A stretch of 64,000 nucleotides of DNA from Paenibacillus whitsoniae (GTDB taxonomy: Bacteria > Bacillota > Bacilli > Paenibacillales > NBRC-103111). Position numbers and translations under genes: made by a program. This document shows positions 37,096 through 45,075 of this stretch, one piece after another (positions within the stretch are counted from its first letter, which is position 1; each line of letters starts with the position of its first letter). The stretch spans positions 62,001 through 126,000 of the forward strand of contig NZ_RXHU01000011.1 of assembly GCF_003955665.1 (NCBI RefSeq). The letters run 5' to 3'. The notes under the pieces were generated by a model. That model was not told the DNA's origin. It made no database searches and worked only from the letters and a program-made list of their open reading frames with translations.

Positions 37096-38073
37096 TTACC
37101 ACAGGCTCGTTTGGCCTAATTTTTTGGCAATCTTGTTCACCGAGATCAGCAAAATTAAGTTTACAATGGACGTAAACAAACCGATTGCCGATGAGTATGA
37201 GAACTTAATCCCTGTCGAAAGCAAACCGACCTTGTACACATACGTGTCGATGACTTCCGATGTGCTGAGATTCAATGGGTTTTGCATGAGAAGCACTTTC
37301 TCAAAGCCTGAATCCATCAGATTGCCGACACTCATGATCAGCAATATGACGGCTACAGGCAAAATGCCGGGAATATCCACATGCCACATCCGCTGCACCT
37401 TCGTCGCGCCGTCCATAACGGCCGCTTCATGCAAGGATGGATCGATCGCCGCCAGCGCCGCCAAATAGATAATGCAGCTGTATCCGACGTTCTGCCATAC
37501 ACCTGACCAGACATACAGCGATTTAAAATAGTCGGGATTTCCGAAAAAGTCGAGTTTCTCGAAGCCCAATTGGGCAAGAATCATATTTACGATCCCTGTC
37601 TTGGGATCAAGCAGCTGCATGAGAATACCGATCATGACAACCATCGAAATAAAATGCGGTGCATAGGTCACCAGTTGTACGGTCTTTTTGACCGATGAAC
37701 GCCCCACGTAATTCAAGCAAAGCGCCAAAATAATGGGGAACGGAAACCCCGCCAAAAGCCCATAGAAGCTGAGCCCCAGCGTATTGCGAATCACTTTCCA
37801 AAATTCATAGGAGTTAAAAAATGTCATAAAATGCTTCAAGCCTACCCAATCGCTGCCCAAAAACCCTTTGTACGGCACATAATCCTGAAAGGCAATCATC
37901 GCCCCGTACATGGGGATATATTTAAAAACGATAATGTACAGAATGGGAATAAGCGACAGCAAATACAACTGAGGTACCTTTCTGATATTGCGGAAGAGCC
38001 GTACAAACCAATTTGTTTTACCTTTTGGCTTGACTTGGCGCGCTGCCACAGTAGTCTCGGTGACGATCTCCAA
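37096..38073 (-). CDS. Sugar ABC transporter permease (LplB-like, MalF type)
   Basis: A 325-residue protein with six membrane segments (from LYLLSLIPILYIIVFKYIPM) and the EAA-type loop EAAVMDGATKVQRMWHVDIPG. The start is taken as TTG 38073, which has GAGGAGGAGG six bases upstream and the short polar N-terminus usual in the family. An ATG at 38133 gives a basic extension unlike homologues. The Shine-Dalgarno region lies in one arm of the hairpin at 38083-38126, so initiation may be controlled. It is the first gene of the importer operon, 86 bases after the histidine kinase gene. Confidence 0.9.
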   Translation of the reverse strand: MEIVTETTVAARQVKPKGKTNWFVRLFRNIRKVPQLYLLSLIPILYIIVFKYIPMYGAMIAFQDYVPYKGFLGSDWVGLKHFMTFFNSYEFWKVIRNTLGLSFYGLLAGFPFPIILALCLNYVGRSSVKKTVQLVTYAPHFISMVVMIGILMQLLDPKTGIVNMILAQLGFEKLDFFGNPDYFKSLYVWSGVWQNVGYSCIIYLAALAAIDPSLHEAAVMDGATKVQRMWHVDIPGILPVAVILLIMSVGNLMDSGFEKVLLMQNPLNLSTSEVIDTYVYKVGLLSTGIKFSYSSAIGLFTSIVNLILLISVNKIAKKLGQTSLW

Positions 38074-38082
38074 CTCGAACCT

Positions 38083-38126
38083 CCTCCTCTCTTTTGTTAT
38101 CTTTATGATAATTTTTTGAGAGGAGG
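38083..38126 (-). promoter_or_regulatory. Leader hairpin that would mask the permease ribosome binding site
   Basis: In the minus-strand RNA, CCUCCUCUC (38126-38118) is perfectly complementary to GAGAGGAGG (38091-38083), which is the core of the Shine-Dalgarno region of the TTG-start permease. A shorter TTATC/GATAA pair lies inside. The arrangement fits translational control or a stabilised leader. Confidence 0.45.
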
Positions 38127-38158
38127 GCAGCATACTAGTTTTTTATGGACGTAGTGGC

Positions 38159-39976
38159 CTAATTTATGGTGGCATCCGGCAAACGCCGGCTGCTGTGGCT
38201 CGGCATGAGCAGCGTCAACACCGTGCCCGTGCCTGATGCTTGATTTGCGATGGAAAGTCCGTACGCTGCGCCAAATACGATTTGGATGCGGCTGTGAACG
38301 TTCGCGAGCCCGATCCCGCCTTCCCGCTCCGTGCGCCCTGTGAGCGGCGTCTGGGTCTGTGCCGCCAGCTTCGCCTGAAGCTCGCGGAGCCGTTCTTCGG
38401 GGATGCCGACACCGTTGTCCATCACCTTGACGATAAAATCGTCCCCATCCAGCATCGCCTCGATGCGAATGACATGATGGCTTTCAATGCCGTCCGGGAA
38501 CGCATGCTTGAATGAATTCTCAACGAGCGGCTGAAGGGTCAGCCGGACCATCTTGCTGAGCAGCAGCTCCGGCGGAATCTGAACGTCGATTTCAAACTGA
38601 TGCCCCAGCCGGTACTGCATGATGTTCATGAAATGCATGACATGCTTCAGCTCGTTGGCGACAGTAATTTCCTCTAAGTCAGCCCTGACCGAATAACGGA
38701 GCATGTACGAAAGCGACCGGACAATCTCTTTAATCTCCGGCGAATCCTGTACGACGGCATAGCACACCACCGTTTCCAGCGTGTTATACAAGAAATGCGG
38801 ATTGATTTGCAGCTGCAGCGCCTGAAATTCGGCCGCCTGCCTTTTCAGCAGATATTCCTTATTCTTCAGCTCCTCAGCATAGACTTGCTCCATCAGCTCT
38901 TGCAGCCGGGACACCATCATGTTGTAGCTGAAAATGAGATGGTCCATTTCGTTGGACTTGCCGCTGATCTCCACATGCGTCCAATCGCCCTTCTCCGTTC
39001 TGCGCATCCCGTTCACAAGCATGCGAATCGGCCGAATAATCGACTGTCCGAAGCGGTAAGCGACGATTGTCGCGATGAGAAGCGCGATCGCACAAGTCAC
39101 AATGGTCGTCCTGCGAATATTCAGTACGGGTGCTCTCAACTCGTCGAGCGGCATCGAAGCAACCAATGTCCAGCCCGAATAATCGGATCGGCGGTTGAAA
39201 TGCACCCTTTCTACCCCGTCTTTGTAGGTGAAAATATGGTTCTGGTTTTCCTTGAGCTTCGTAAGCAGCTGCGCATCCAGATGCTCGCCGATCATCTCCG
39301 CTTTTGGATGATACACGATTTTGCCATTGTCGTTTACGATGTAGAAATACCCGGTTTCGCCTAGTCGGATGCCTTCCCAAAGCGACTTGAGCTCTTCGAT
39401 GTTCACTTCAATCCCGAGAATGCCTTTATAGATCTTGGATGTCTGTCGATCGGAAATTTTACGCGTCAGCGCGAGCTTTCCGTCCATGAAGCTCCAATCC
39501 ATGATCGTTAATTTACCGTCGTTGTTCGTAATCGTTTTCAACCGCTCCAAATTGTCCTGCAGCAGCGTTTGGCTGAACTCTGTCGCTTCTACGTCATGTT
39601 CATAAATGCTTAATCCGTTATAGCCGATTAAATAGACGAGACTAATTGCCGGATTGTTAATGAACAGAGGCTGTATGACTTTCTCTTTAATCGGTCGGTT
39701 CAATAAAAAATAGGAAACAAAGTCGGATTTGTCCAAGTTCAGCAAATCCTTGACACTCGACGAAGTCAGCATCGTCAAGCTCGCCCGATCATAGGTTTTC
39801 AAATACATATCCGTGTGATTCATGGCATTATCGACAATCTGCGTGAGCAAATCCTTCGTTTGCTTGTCCACCTCATTCGACGATTGCTGGTACAGCCCTA
39901 CGCCGACGATGGTGGCAGAAATGACAATGACAATGACAAAGTACAAGAGAATTCTAGCCGCTAGACTTGCTCGCAT
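38159..39976 (-). CDS. Sensor histidine kinase, YesM-like (dCache-HAMP-His_kinase-HATPase)
   Basis: A 605-residue membrane kinase. TM1 (about 8-30) is followed by an extracellular dCache-type sensor domain (35-285), TM2 (290-310), HAMP (310-365) and a LytS/YesM-type kinase core with QINPHFLYNTLE, phospho-acceptor His394. The HATPase has VENSFKHAF, DNGVGIPEE and GGIGLANVHSRI. Its start codon shares one base with the response regulator stop (TAATG), so the two are translationally coupled. It probably senses an extracellular sugar or the loaded binding protein and controls the ABC importer just downstream. Confidence 0.95.
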   Translation of the reverse strand: MRASLAARILLYFVIVIVISATIVGVGLYQQSSNEVDKQTKDLLTQIVDNAMNHTDMYLKTYDRASLTMLTSSSVKDLLNLDKSDFVSYFLLNRPIKEKVIQPLFINNPAISLVYLIGYNGLSIYEHDVEATEFSQTLLQDNLERLKTITNNDGKLTIMDWSFMDGKLALTRKISDRQTSKIYKGILGIEVNIEELKSLWEGIRLGETGYFYIVNDNGKIVYHPKAEMIGEHLDAQLLTKLKENQNHIFTYKDGVERVHFNRRSDYSGWTLVASMPLDELRAPVLNIRRTTIVTCAIALLIATIVAYRFGQSIIRPIRMLVNGMRRTEKGDWTHVEISGKSNEMDHLIFSYNMMVSRLQELMEQVYAEELKNKEYLLKRQAAEFQALQLQINPHFLYNTLETVVCYAVVQDSPEIKEIVRSLSYMLRYSVRADLEEITVANELKHVMHFMNIMQYRLGHQFEIDVQIPPELLLSKMVRLTLQPLVENSFKHAFPDGIESHHVIRIEAMLDGDDFIVKVMDNGVGIPEERLRELQAKLAAQTQTPLTGRTEREGGIGLANVHSRIQIVFGAAYGLSIANQASGTGTVLTLLMPSHSSRRLPDATIN

Positions 39977-41004
39977 TATTTAATCCCCAGCATGCTGCGA
40001 TATTCGGTCGGCGAGCAGCCGGTTACTTTTTTGAAAATTTTGGTGAAATACGGATAGTTTTGATAACCAATCGTTACCCCGACGTCGACTACCTTGTAAT
40101 GGGGCATTTCCAGCAGCCGTTTCGCCAGTTCAATCCGCTTGTGCATGCGGTACTGAACGAAGGTTTGATTCGTCATTTTTTTGAAAATATAGCTAAAATA
40201 CGTCGGCGCGAGGCCCATTTTGTCCGCGACTTCCTCCAGGCTCAGCTCCTCGGAGATGTGCTCGTCGATATACGACTTCGCCTCTTCGAACAAGCTCTTC
40301 TGGTTTCCCCCGCGCCATTGAAATAACTGATTGTACAAGCTGAACAACTCTGTCTGCAAATACTGGCTTGCACAAGCAATTGTGTTGAATTGTTCCGGAG
40401 ATACGTTCGCCGTGAAGGTTGCAAACCCGTGATTATTCAGCTTCTTGACCAAAATTTTCATCCCGTCTGTCAACACGCGCTCCCATTGATCGACCTGGCT
40501 CCCCTCGGTCATTTCCTCCTGGATCCAGGACTGAAGAAGCCCGGCAAGCGTTTCAAAATTCGCCGTCATAATCGCAGCCTCTACGCGTTCAAGCCATTCT
40601 TCCATTTTATAAAAAGAAAACGGCGCTTGGACGTCTTGCTGAACCAGCAATTTGTTCAATACCGGGTACAGCTCGTGCTCAGTGACCGGCTTGAGCAAAT
40701 ACTCTTTCACACCGTAGGTCAAGCATTTCTGGGCATAGGCAAAATCATCGTAGCCGGAGATGACGACAATGGGAATATTCACCTTCATCTCGTGAATCTG
40801 TTTACACAAAGCGAGGCCATCCATCTTAGGCATCCGAATGTCCGTGAGCATAATATCCGGACGCTGCCTGGCGATCTGCTCTAACGCTTCTACGCCGTTG
40901 GCGGCGACGCCCGCCCGGAAGTCAGGGTTGCATTGCCGAACCAGCTTGGCGATACCCATCCGAACCATCGGTTCGTCATCCACGATTAAAATTTGTTTGA
41001 TCAT
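39976..41004 (-). CDS. Response regulator, REC plus AraC-type domain (YesN-like)
   Basis: A 342-residue protein with REC acidic pair D9/D10, phospho-acceptor D55 in LTDIRMP and K105 in YLLKP. The C-terminal AraC domain (about 245-342) shows EELSLEEVADKMGLAPTYF and VGVTIGYQNYPYFTKIFKKV. ATG 41004 has AAGGAG seven bases upstream and gives the standard MIKQILIVDDEPMVRMG start. It is coupled with the YesM-like kinase and probably drives the importer operon and the GH95/esterase/GH2 genes. Confidence 0.95.
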   Translation of the reverse strand: MIKQILIVDDEPMVRMGIAKLVRQCNPDFRAGVAANGVEALEQIARQRPDIMLTDIRMPKMDGLALCKQIHEMKVNIPIVVISGYDDFAYAQKCLTYGVKEYLLKPVTEHELYPVLNKLLVQQDVQAPFSFYKMEEWLERVEAAIMTANFETLAGLLQSWIQEEMTEGSQVDQWERVLTDGMKILVKKLNNHGFATFTANVSPEQFNTIACASQYLQTELFSLYNQLFQWRGGNQKSLFEEAKSYIDEHISEELSLEEVADKMGLAPTYFSYIFKKMTNQTFVQYRMHKRIELAKRLLEMPHYKVVDVGVTIGYQNYPYFTKIFKKVTGCSPTEYRSMLGIK

Positions 41005-41033
41005 CGCGACACTCCTTATCTCGTGGAAACTCA

Positions 41034-41387
41034 TTATGCTTGAAGCGCAGCTTCAAAAATGAGAAGCTTTAACACGTCATCGCTATGATTGTAAAGACCA
41101 TGGCTGCCGAATGGCTTGTTCAGCACCATATCGCCCGATCCTACTTCTCGAATCTCGCCGTCCACGGTCATCTGCCCGCGGCCGGACAGGATAATGTACA
41201 TTTCTTCATCCGCTTTGTGCGTATGAACGCCGATTGACGCGCCTGGAGGAATTTCGACATAATACAAAAAACGCAAAGGAGAGGCGAAATCTTCCTTGGC
41301 GTACAGTTTGGCGCTCCGGATCAGCCCCAATCCCCGGTGGCTCGTCTCCGTCAACATTGCGGCTTGTTCAAAATTGCGTACATCCAT
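41034..41387 (-). CDS. Small cupin protein
   Basis: A 117-residue single cupin. Motif 1 is GASIGVHTHKADEEMYIILSG (H, H, E) and motif 2 is VLNKPFGSHGLYNHSD (H). ATG 41387 has AAGGGGG eight bases upstream. It lies 29 bases before the response regulator gene, so the three form one operon. Small cupins near sugar genes may be isomerases, mutarotase-like or ligand binders. The function is not known. Confidence 0.88.
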   Translation of the reverse strand: MDVRNFEQAAMLTETSHRGLGLIRSAKLYAKEDFASPLRFLYYVEIPPGASIGVHTHKADEEMYIILSGRGQMTVDGEIREVGSGDMVLNKPFGSHGLYNHSDDVLKLLIFEAALQA

Positions 41388-41491
41388 CGCTGCATCCCCC
41401 TTCACGAATAAAGCGCTTGCTCAAGACAGTTGTATGAATTCTCCATGACGACCTGCGGTTCCTGCCCGGATACCGTGTGCACCCCTTGCTT

Positions 41492-43873
41492 TTACTTCTC
41501 GTCAGTCCGTTGAGCGATACGAATCTGCAAATGCATCTCCTCTTCCGTGATGACAACCTGTTCCAACTTGCGCGAAAAGGGAAGCTCGCCTCCAACGAGG
41601 GCAACAGCCTCGTGAGGTAAAAAAAGGCTTATCCGCTGCTTCCCCGTGAATGAACGCAGGATGACATCTAGCGTGCCTTCCTCTGCATCCCAGGCTAACG
41701 TGCAGGCGATGCCGCCGCGGGCAAGCATCGGTCCCGCACTGCCGGAACGCCATCTCGCCGGCCGTGCAGGCATCAGGTGAAGCTCCCCCGGCACCGAGAA
41801 CAGCAGCATCTCCTGAATGGCCGATGTCCACCCCATATTGGCGTCCAGTTGGACAGGAGCCCAAGACATGCCGACCCCGATCCCCATGCTGCGCCAGTCA
41901 TTATGCAGGGTCATCAGGTTGTTCATCACACAGGAACGGCTCAAGATGTCCAAACAGTCCAGCGCCGCATCTCCTTGCCCCATGCGGGCATAGTTATTCG
42001 CCATATGGGCAAGGGACCAGCCGGTCTGTTCTTTCAAGCCCAAGCCCAAGCGCTTTTGGATGGAGGTCACAAACGCCTGGAAAAGGCGAGGATCGCTTGA
42101 CCGGGTAATTTCGGTTCCCGGAAACACAGGATACACATGCGATTGATGGCGGTGCTGATCGTTCTCCGTAAAGAAGGGATGCATCCATTCCCGAACGGCA
42201 CCGTCCTCCGTCAGCTCGTAGGGAGGGATCCGCTCCAGCATCGTCCGCCATTTGGGAATTTCCTCAGAATACAAGCCTGCAAGCTCCGCGCCTTCAATCA
42301 GATGCGTCAGCAGTTCCTTCGCAATGGCAAAATCCATCGTGGCATTGAGCGTCGTGCCCATCGACGATTGAGGTCCCTTCCAGTAGTTGGCAGGCGTGTT
42401 CTCAGGTGAATTGGAAGGAGCGCTGAGATAATAGCCGCGATCATCCAGCGTAAAAAAATCTTCGTAAAACAGCGCAGCCTCACGCATGAAAGGCAGTGCG
42501 CGTGATTTTAAAAATTGCAGATCTCCCGTATAGAGGTAGTAATCGTAATAATGCTGGGCAACCCAGCCCGCGCCACCGGTCCAATGAATGATATGGGGTG
42601 ACAGATGCTTCAAGATGCCGAAGCCAGGCACGGTCGGGGCAGGAATAAAGATGCCTCTGCAGCCGTACAGTTGCTTGGCGTTGAGCCTAAAGTCGTCCAT
42701 CAGCCGCTCCATATACTGGAATACCGCGAGCAGCAGCTCCGGCATGTTGCCGGACAGCGCCTGCCAGTACATCATTTGCAGGTTTTCATTCACCATATGG
42801 AACGCCCACATCGCATCGTAATCGCCGCACCATAAGCCGTACAAATGACAGGGCTGGCCATTGGCGCGCGAGCTGGAAATCAACAAATACCGGCCGAACG
42901 CCCACATCTTCTCGACGAGCGCTGCCGGCGCTTCCCCGCGATATGCTTGCATCAGCAGCGCTTCGTTCGACAGCTCGCGACCCTCCGCCCGGAGATCAAA
43001 GCTCATAGCATGAAAGAGGCGTCCATGCTCGAGCGAATGCTCAGCAAGGAGCCCGTCATAATCGGCTGGGATCTCCTCAAGCTCGGCGCTCATCCTCGCC
43101 CACTCCGTCTCCCGGTCGCCTGCCGCAAACAGCTTGATCAGCACCAGAACGGAATCCGCTTCTGTGACAGCTAACCCCTCCGCCGTTGCAGCGGAATGCC
43201 CGCCGCGGACGATGACGCGCGCGATAGCGCCGAAATCGCATCCATCCGGCTTGCGGGCCGCGTATAGGATTGTATCGGAGGTGCAGCGCATCTCCTCGTG
43301 GTCAGGAAATGTCAAAGCCGGGTTCCGGCAATCGCTGCGGTCATGCAGCTGCAGCCAAAGCTTGGCATCGATACGTTGAGGCCCCTTGCAACGAATTTCC
43401 GCTACAATTGTATCCGCCGTTCGGGAGACGAACAGCTTCCGCTCAAAGCTCGTATCCCCGTCCGTCCAACTCACGGTGACTTCGCCGGTTTCCATCTGCA
43501 GCGTGCGCTCGTAGGCTTTGAACGCTCGCCGCAGCGGCATGACGATCTTGAAATCGCCAATTGGCAGCGGGCTGTCCAGCTTAGCCCGGTAGCCCTGATC
43601 CTTTAACGCTTGCGAAAGTAGTGGATGCGCTTCCAGCACACGATTTTCTTGCATTAACCGCCGGACCTCGGGCAGCAGGCCGCTAACATCCGGAAGCGGC
43701 GATGCTTCCCCACCCCACCAGGCATCCTCGTGATTCAGTAAGACGGTCTCTTCCTGAACGCCGCCGTACACGGCTGCGCCGATCCTGCCATTGCCGGAAG
43801 GCAGCGCTTCGCGCCACTTCGACCGCCACCATGCCGCAGGATAGTGCATGGTGATCCTATTTTTGCTTGTCAT
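41492..43873 (-). CDS. GH95-family glycosidase (alpha-L-fucosidase or alpha-L-galactosidase)
   Basis: A 793-residue protein. The opening REALPSGNGRIGAAVYGGVQEE followed by HEDAWWGG is the GH95 N-terminal signature. The catalytic alpha/alpha-barrel shows NENLQMMYWQALSGNMPE, GGAGWVAQHYYDYYLYTGD and APSNSPENTP, which match the regions carrying the catalytic Asn and Glu. No signal peptide, so intracellular. The start overlaps the esterase stop as ATGA and has GAGGAG eight bases upstream. It probably removes 1,2-linked fucose or L-galactose side chains after esterase action. Confidence 0.92.
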   Translation of the reverse strand: MTSKNRITMHYPAAWWRSKWREALPSGNGRIGAAVYGGVQEETVLLNHEDAWWGGEASPLPDVSGLLPEVRRLMQENRVLEAHPLLSQALKDQGYRAKLDSPLPIGDFKIVMPLRRAFKAYERTLQMETGEVTVSWTDGDTSFERKLFVSRTADTIVAEIRCKGPQRIDAKLWLQLHDRSDCRNPALTFPDHEEMRCTSDTILYAARKPDGCDFGAIARVIVRGGHSAATAEGLAVTEADSVLVLIKLFAAGDRETEWARMSAELEEIPADYDGLLAEHSLEHGRLFHAMSFDLRAEGRELSNEALLMQAYRGEAPAALVEKMWAFGRYLLISSSRANGQPCHLYGLWCGDYDAMWAFHMVNENLQMMYWQALSGNMPELLLAVFQYMERLMDDFRLNAKQLYGCRGIFIPAPTVPGFGILKHLSPHIIHWTGGAGWVAQHYYDYYLYTGDLQFLKSRALPFMREAALFYEDFFTLDDRGYYLSAPSNSPENTPANYWKGPQSSMGTTLNATMDFAIAKELLTHLIEGAELAGLYSEEIPKWRTMLERIPPYELTEDGAVREWMHPFFTENDQHRHQSHVYPVFPGTEITRSSDPRLFQAFVTSIQKRLGLGLKEQTGWSLAHMANNYARMGQGDAALDCLDILSRSCVMNNLMTLHNDWRSMGIGVGMSWAPVQLDANMGWTSAIQEMLLFSVPGELHLMPARPARWRSGSAGPMLARGGIACTLAWDAEEGTLDVILRSFTGKQRISLFLPHEAVALVGGELPFSRKLEQVVITEEEMHLQIRIAQRTDEK

Positions 43874-45075
43874 CGTCCCATCTCCTCTCCTGAACAGGAT
43901 GATTGAACAGCATCTGTCAGTTGGATTGGTGTACTGATGAGACTGCCCGCCGCATCGGTTACTTGGATGAAAAAAGCAACAGCTTGCAAAGGAATCTCCG
44001 CTTGCAAACGCTGACCCGCCAGTTGAACGTCTTGTACAAGCCATTCCACCTGGAACCAATCCGTCACATCCTCCGCGTAGCGCAGCTCCGCCCGCTCTAG
44101 TGGAAGCTCGCTGACCACAGACACGCTTATTTGATTTCCCGTCCGCTCAATAACTTCAATACGTGGAAGCGGCTGACCCGCTCGGGCAATTTGATCGGCA
44201 AACCGATATATTTCAAGCGGCTTCCAGCCCGCCGAGTGCGAATGACCGAGATTGAATTGGACACTTAATACCGAGTGTTCGCTATGTCGTGAAGCTTCGT
44301 ACGATTTGCTGAACAGATGCAGCGGAAAATGGGGATCATGGCTCCAATTCACCCACAACATCGGAAGGTCGGCTTGTTTGAAATAGGCGGAAGGATCCCA
44401 GAGCTGTTTCAGCTGCTCGGCAGTATTCAGCGGCATAGTGGCAAATGCTTGCCCATACTGGTTGCTGGCCTCATAGAGATACCCGCAGCCATAGACAGGG
44501 ATCGCGAATGCCAATCGGCGGTCAAGCCCCGCGATTGCGCTGGTTACAATCCCGCCCCACGAGATGCCGTGAACGCCAACGGCATCCGGGTTCACATGCG
44601 GGAATGAACGCAGCACCGAATGAGCCAGGGTCACATTGGCGATGGCGTGGTACATCCATTGGTCTTCGAGCGGCAGCGCATAGTCAGCGAATACGCCTTC
44701 TCGGGAAGGACCGCCCCAGCGATGCCGCGGCCACTGGCCGTCACTTGTTTTCTCCGTTGGGAGATGACCCTCCAGATCCATGGCGATGGCGGCGTATCCT
44801 TTATCCGCCCACAGCTGTACCCATTCTTTGAATGCGGTCCCACCGCCGCCATGTACGAGAACGATTCCCGGTACCTTCTCATCTTCTGATGTAACCGGGA
44901 GAGCATAATAGGCGAAAACCCGTGTCGTTTTTCCCTGATAAGGAAGCCCTTCATAATACATCGCCTGCACCCCGCCAAGGCTAAGCTCCGGCACCGGGTA
45001 GATGCGCGGCTCTTGGGCAAGCAGCGTAAAATCCCAGGGAAGCTCGCGTGTGCGATTATAATTGCGATTGGTCAT
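43870..45075 (-). CDS. Alpha/beta-hydrolase esterase (acetyl xylan esterase/dienelactone hydrolase-like)
   Basis: A 401-residue protein. IVLVHGGGGTAFKEWVQLWADKG gives the oxyanion region, GVHGISWGGI the nucleophile elbow with Ser, WVNWSHDPHFP the acid region and NLGHSHSAGW the catalytic His. The last 90 residues form a small beta domain. ATG 45075 has GGGAGGG seven bases upstream, and the gene overlaps the end of GH2 by 20 bases. Together with GH2 and GH95 it may remove acetyl or other ester groups from the imported glycan. Carbohydrate esterase activity is inferred from context. Confidence 0.88.
   Translation of the reverse strand: MTNRNYNRTRELPWDFTLLAQEPRIYPVPELSLGGVQAMYYEGLPYQGKTTRVFAYYALPVTSEDEKVPGIVLVHGGGGTAFKEWVQLWADKGYAAIAMDLEGHLPTEKTSDGQWPRHRWGGPSREGVFADYALPLEDQWMYHAIANVTLAHSVLRSFPHVNPDAVGVHGISWGGIVTSAIAGLDRRLAFAIPVYGCGYLYEASNQYGQAFATMPLNTAEQLKQLWDPSAYFKQADLPMLWVNWSHDPHFPLHLFSKSYEASRHSEHSVLSVQFNLGHSHSAGWKPLEIYRFADQIARAGQPLPRIEVIERTGNQISVSVVSELPLERAELRYAEDVTDWFQVEWLVQDVQLAGQRLQAEIPLQAVAFFIQVTDAAGSLISTPIQLTDAVQSSCSGEEMGR

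Noticed and set aside
41410-41426. cre-like AAAGCGCTTGCTCA upstream of the cupin gene at 41034
   Set aside because: The core is LacI-like, but both ends depart from the cre consensus, and the site lies inside a short operon gap; too weak to list.
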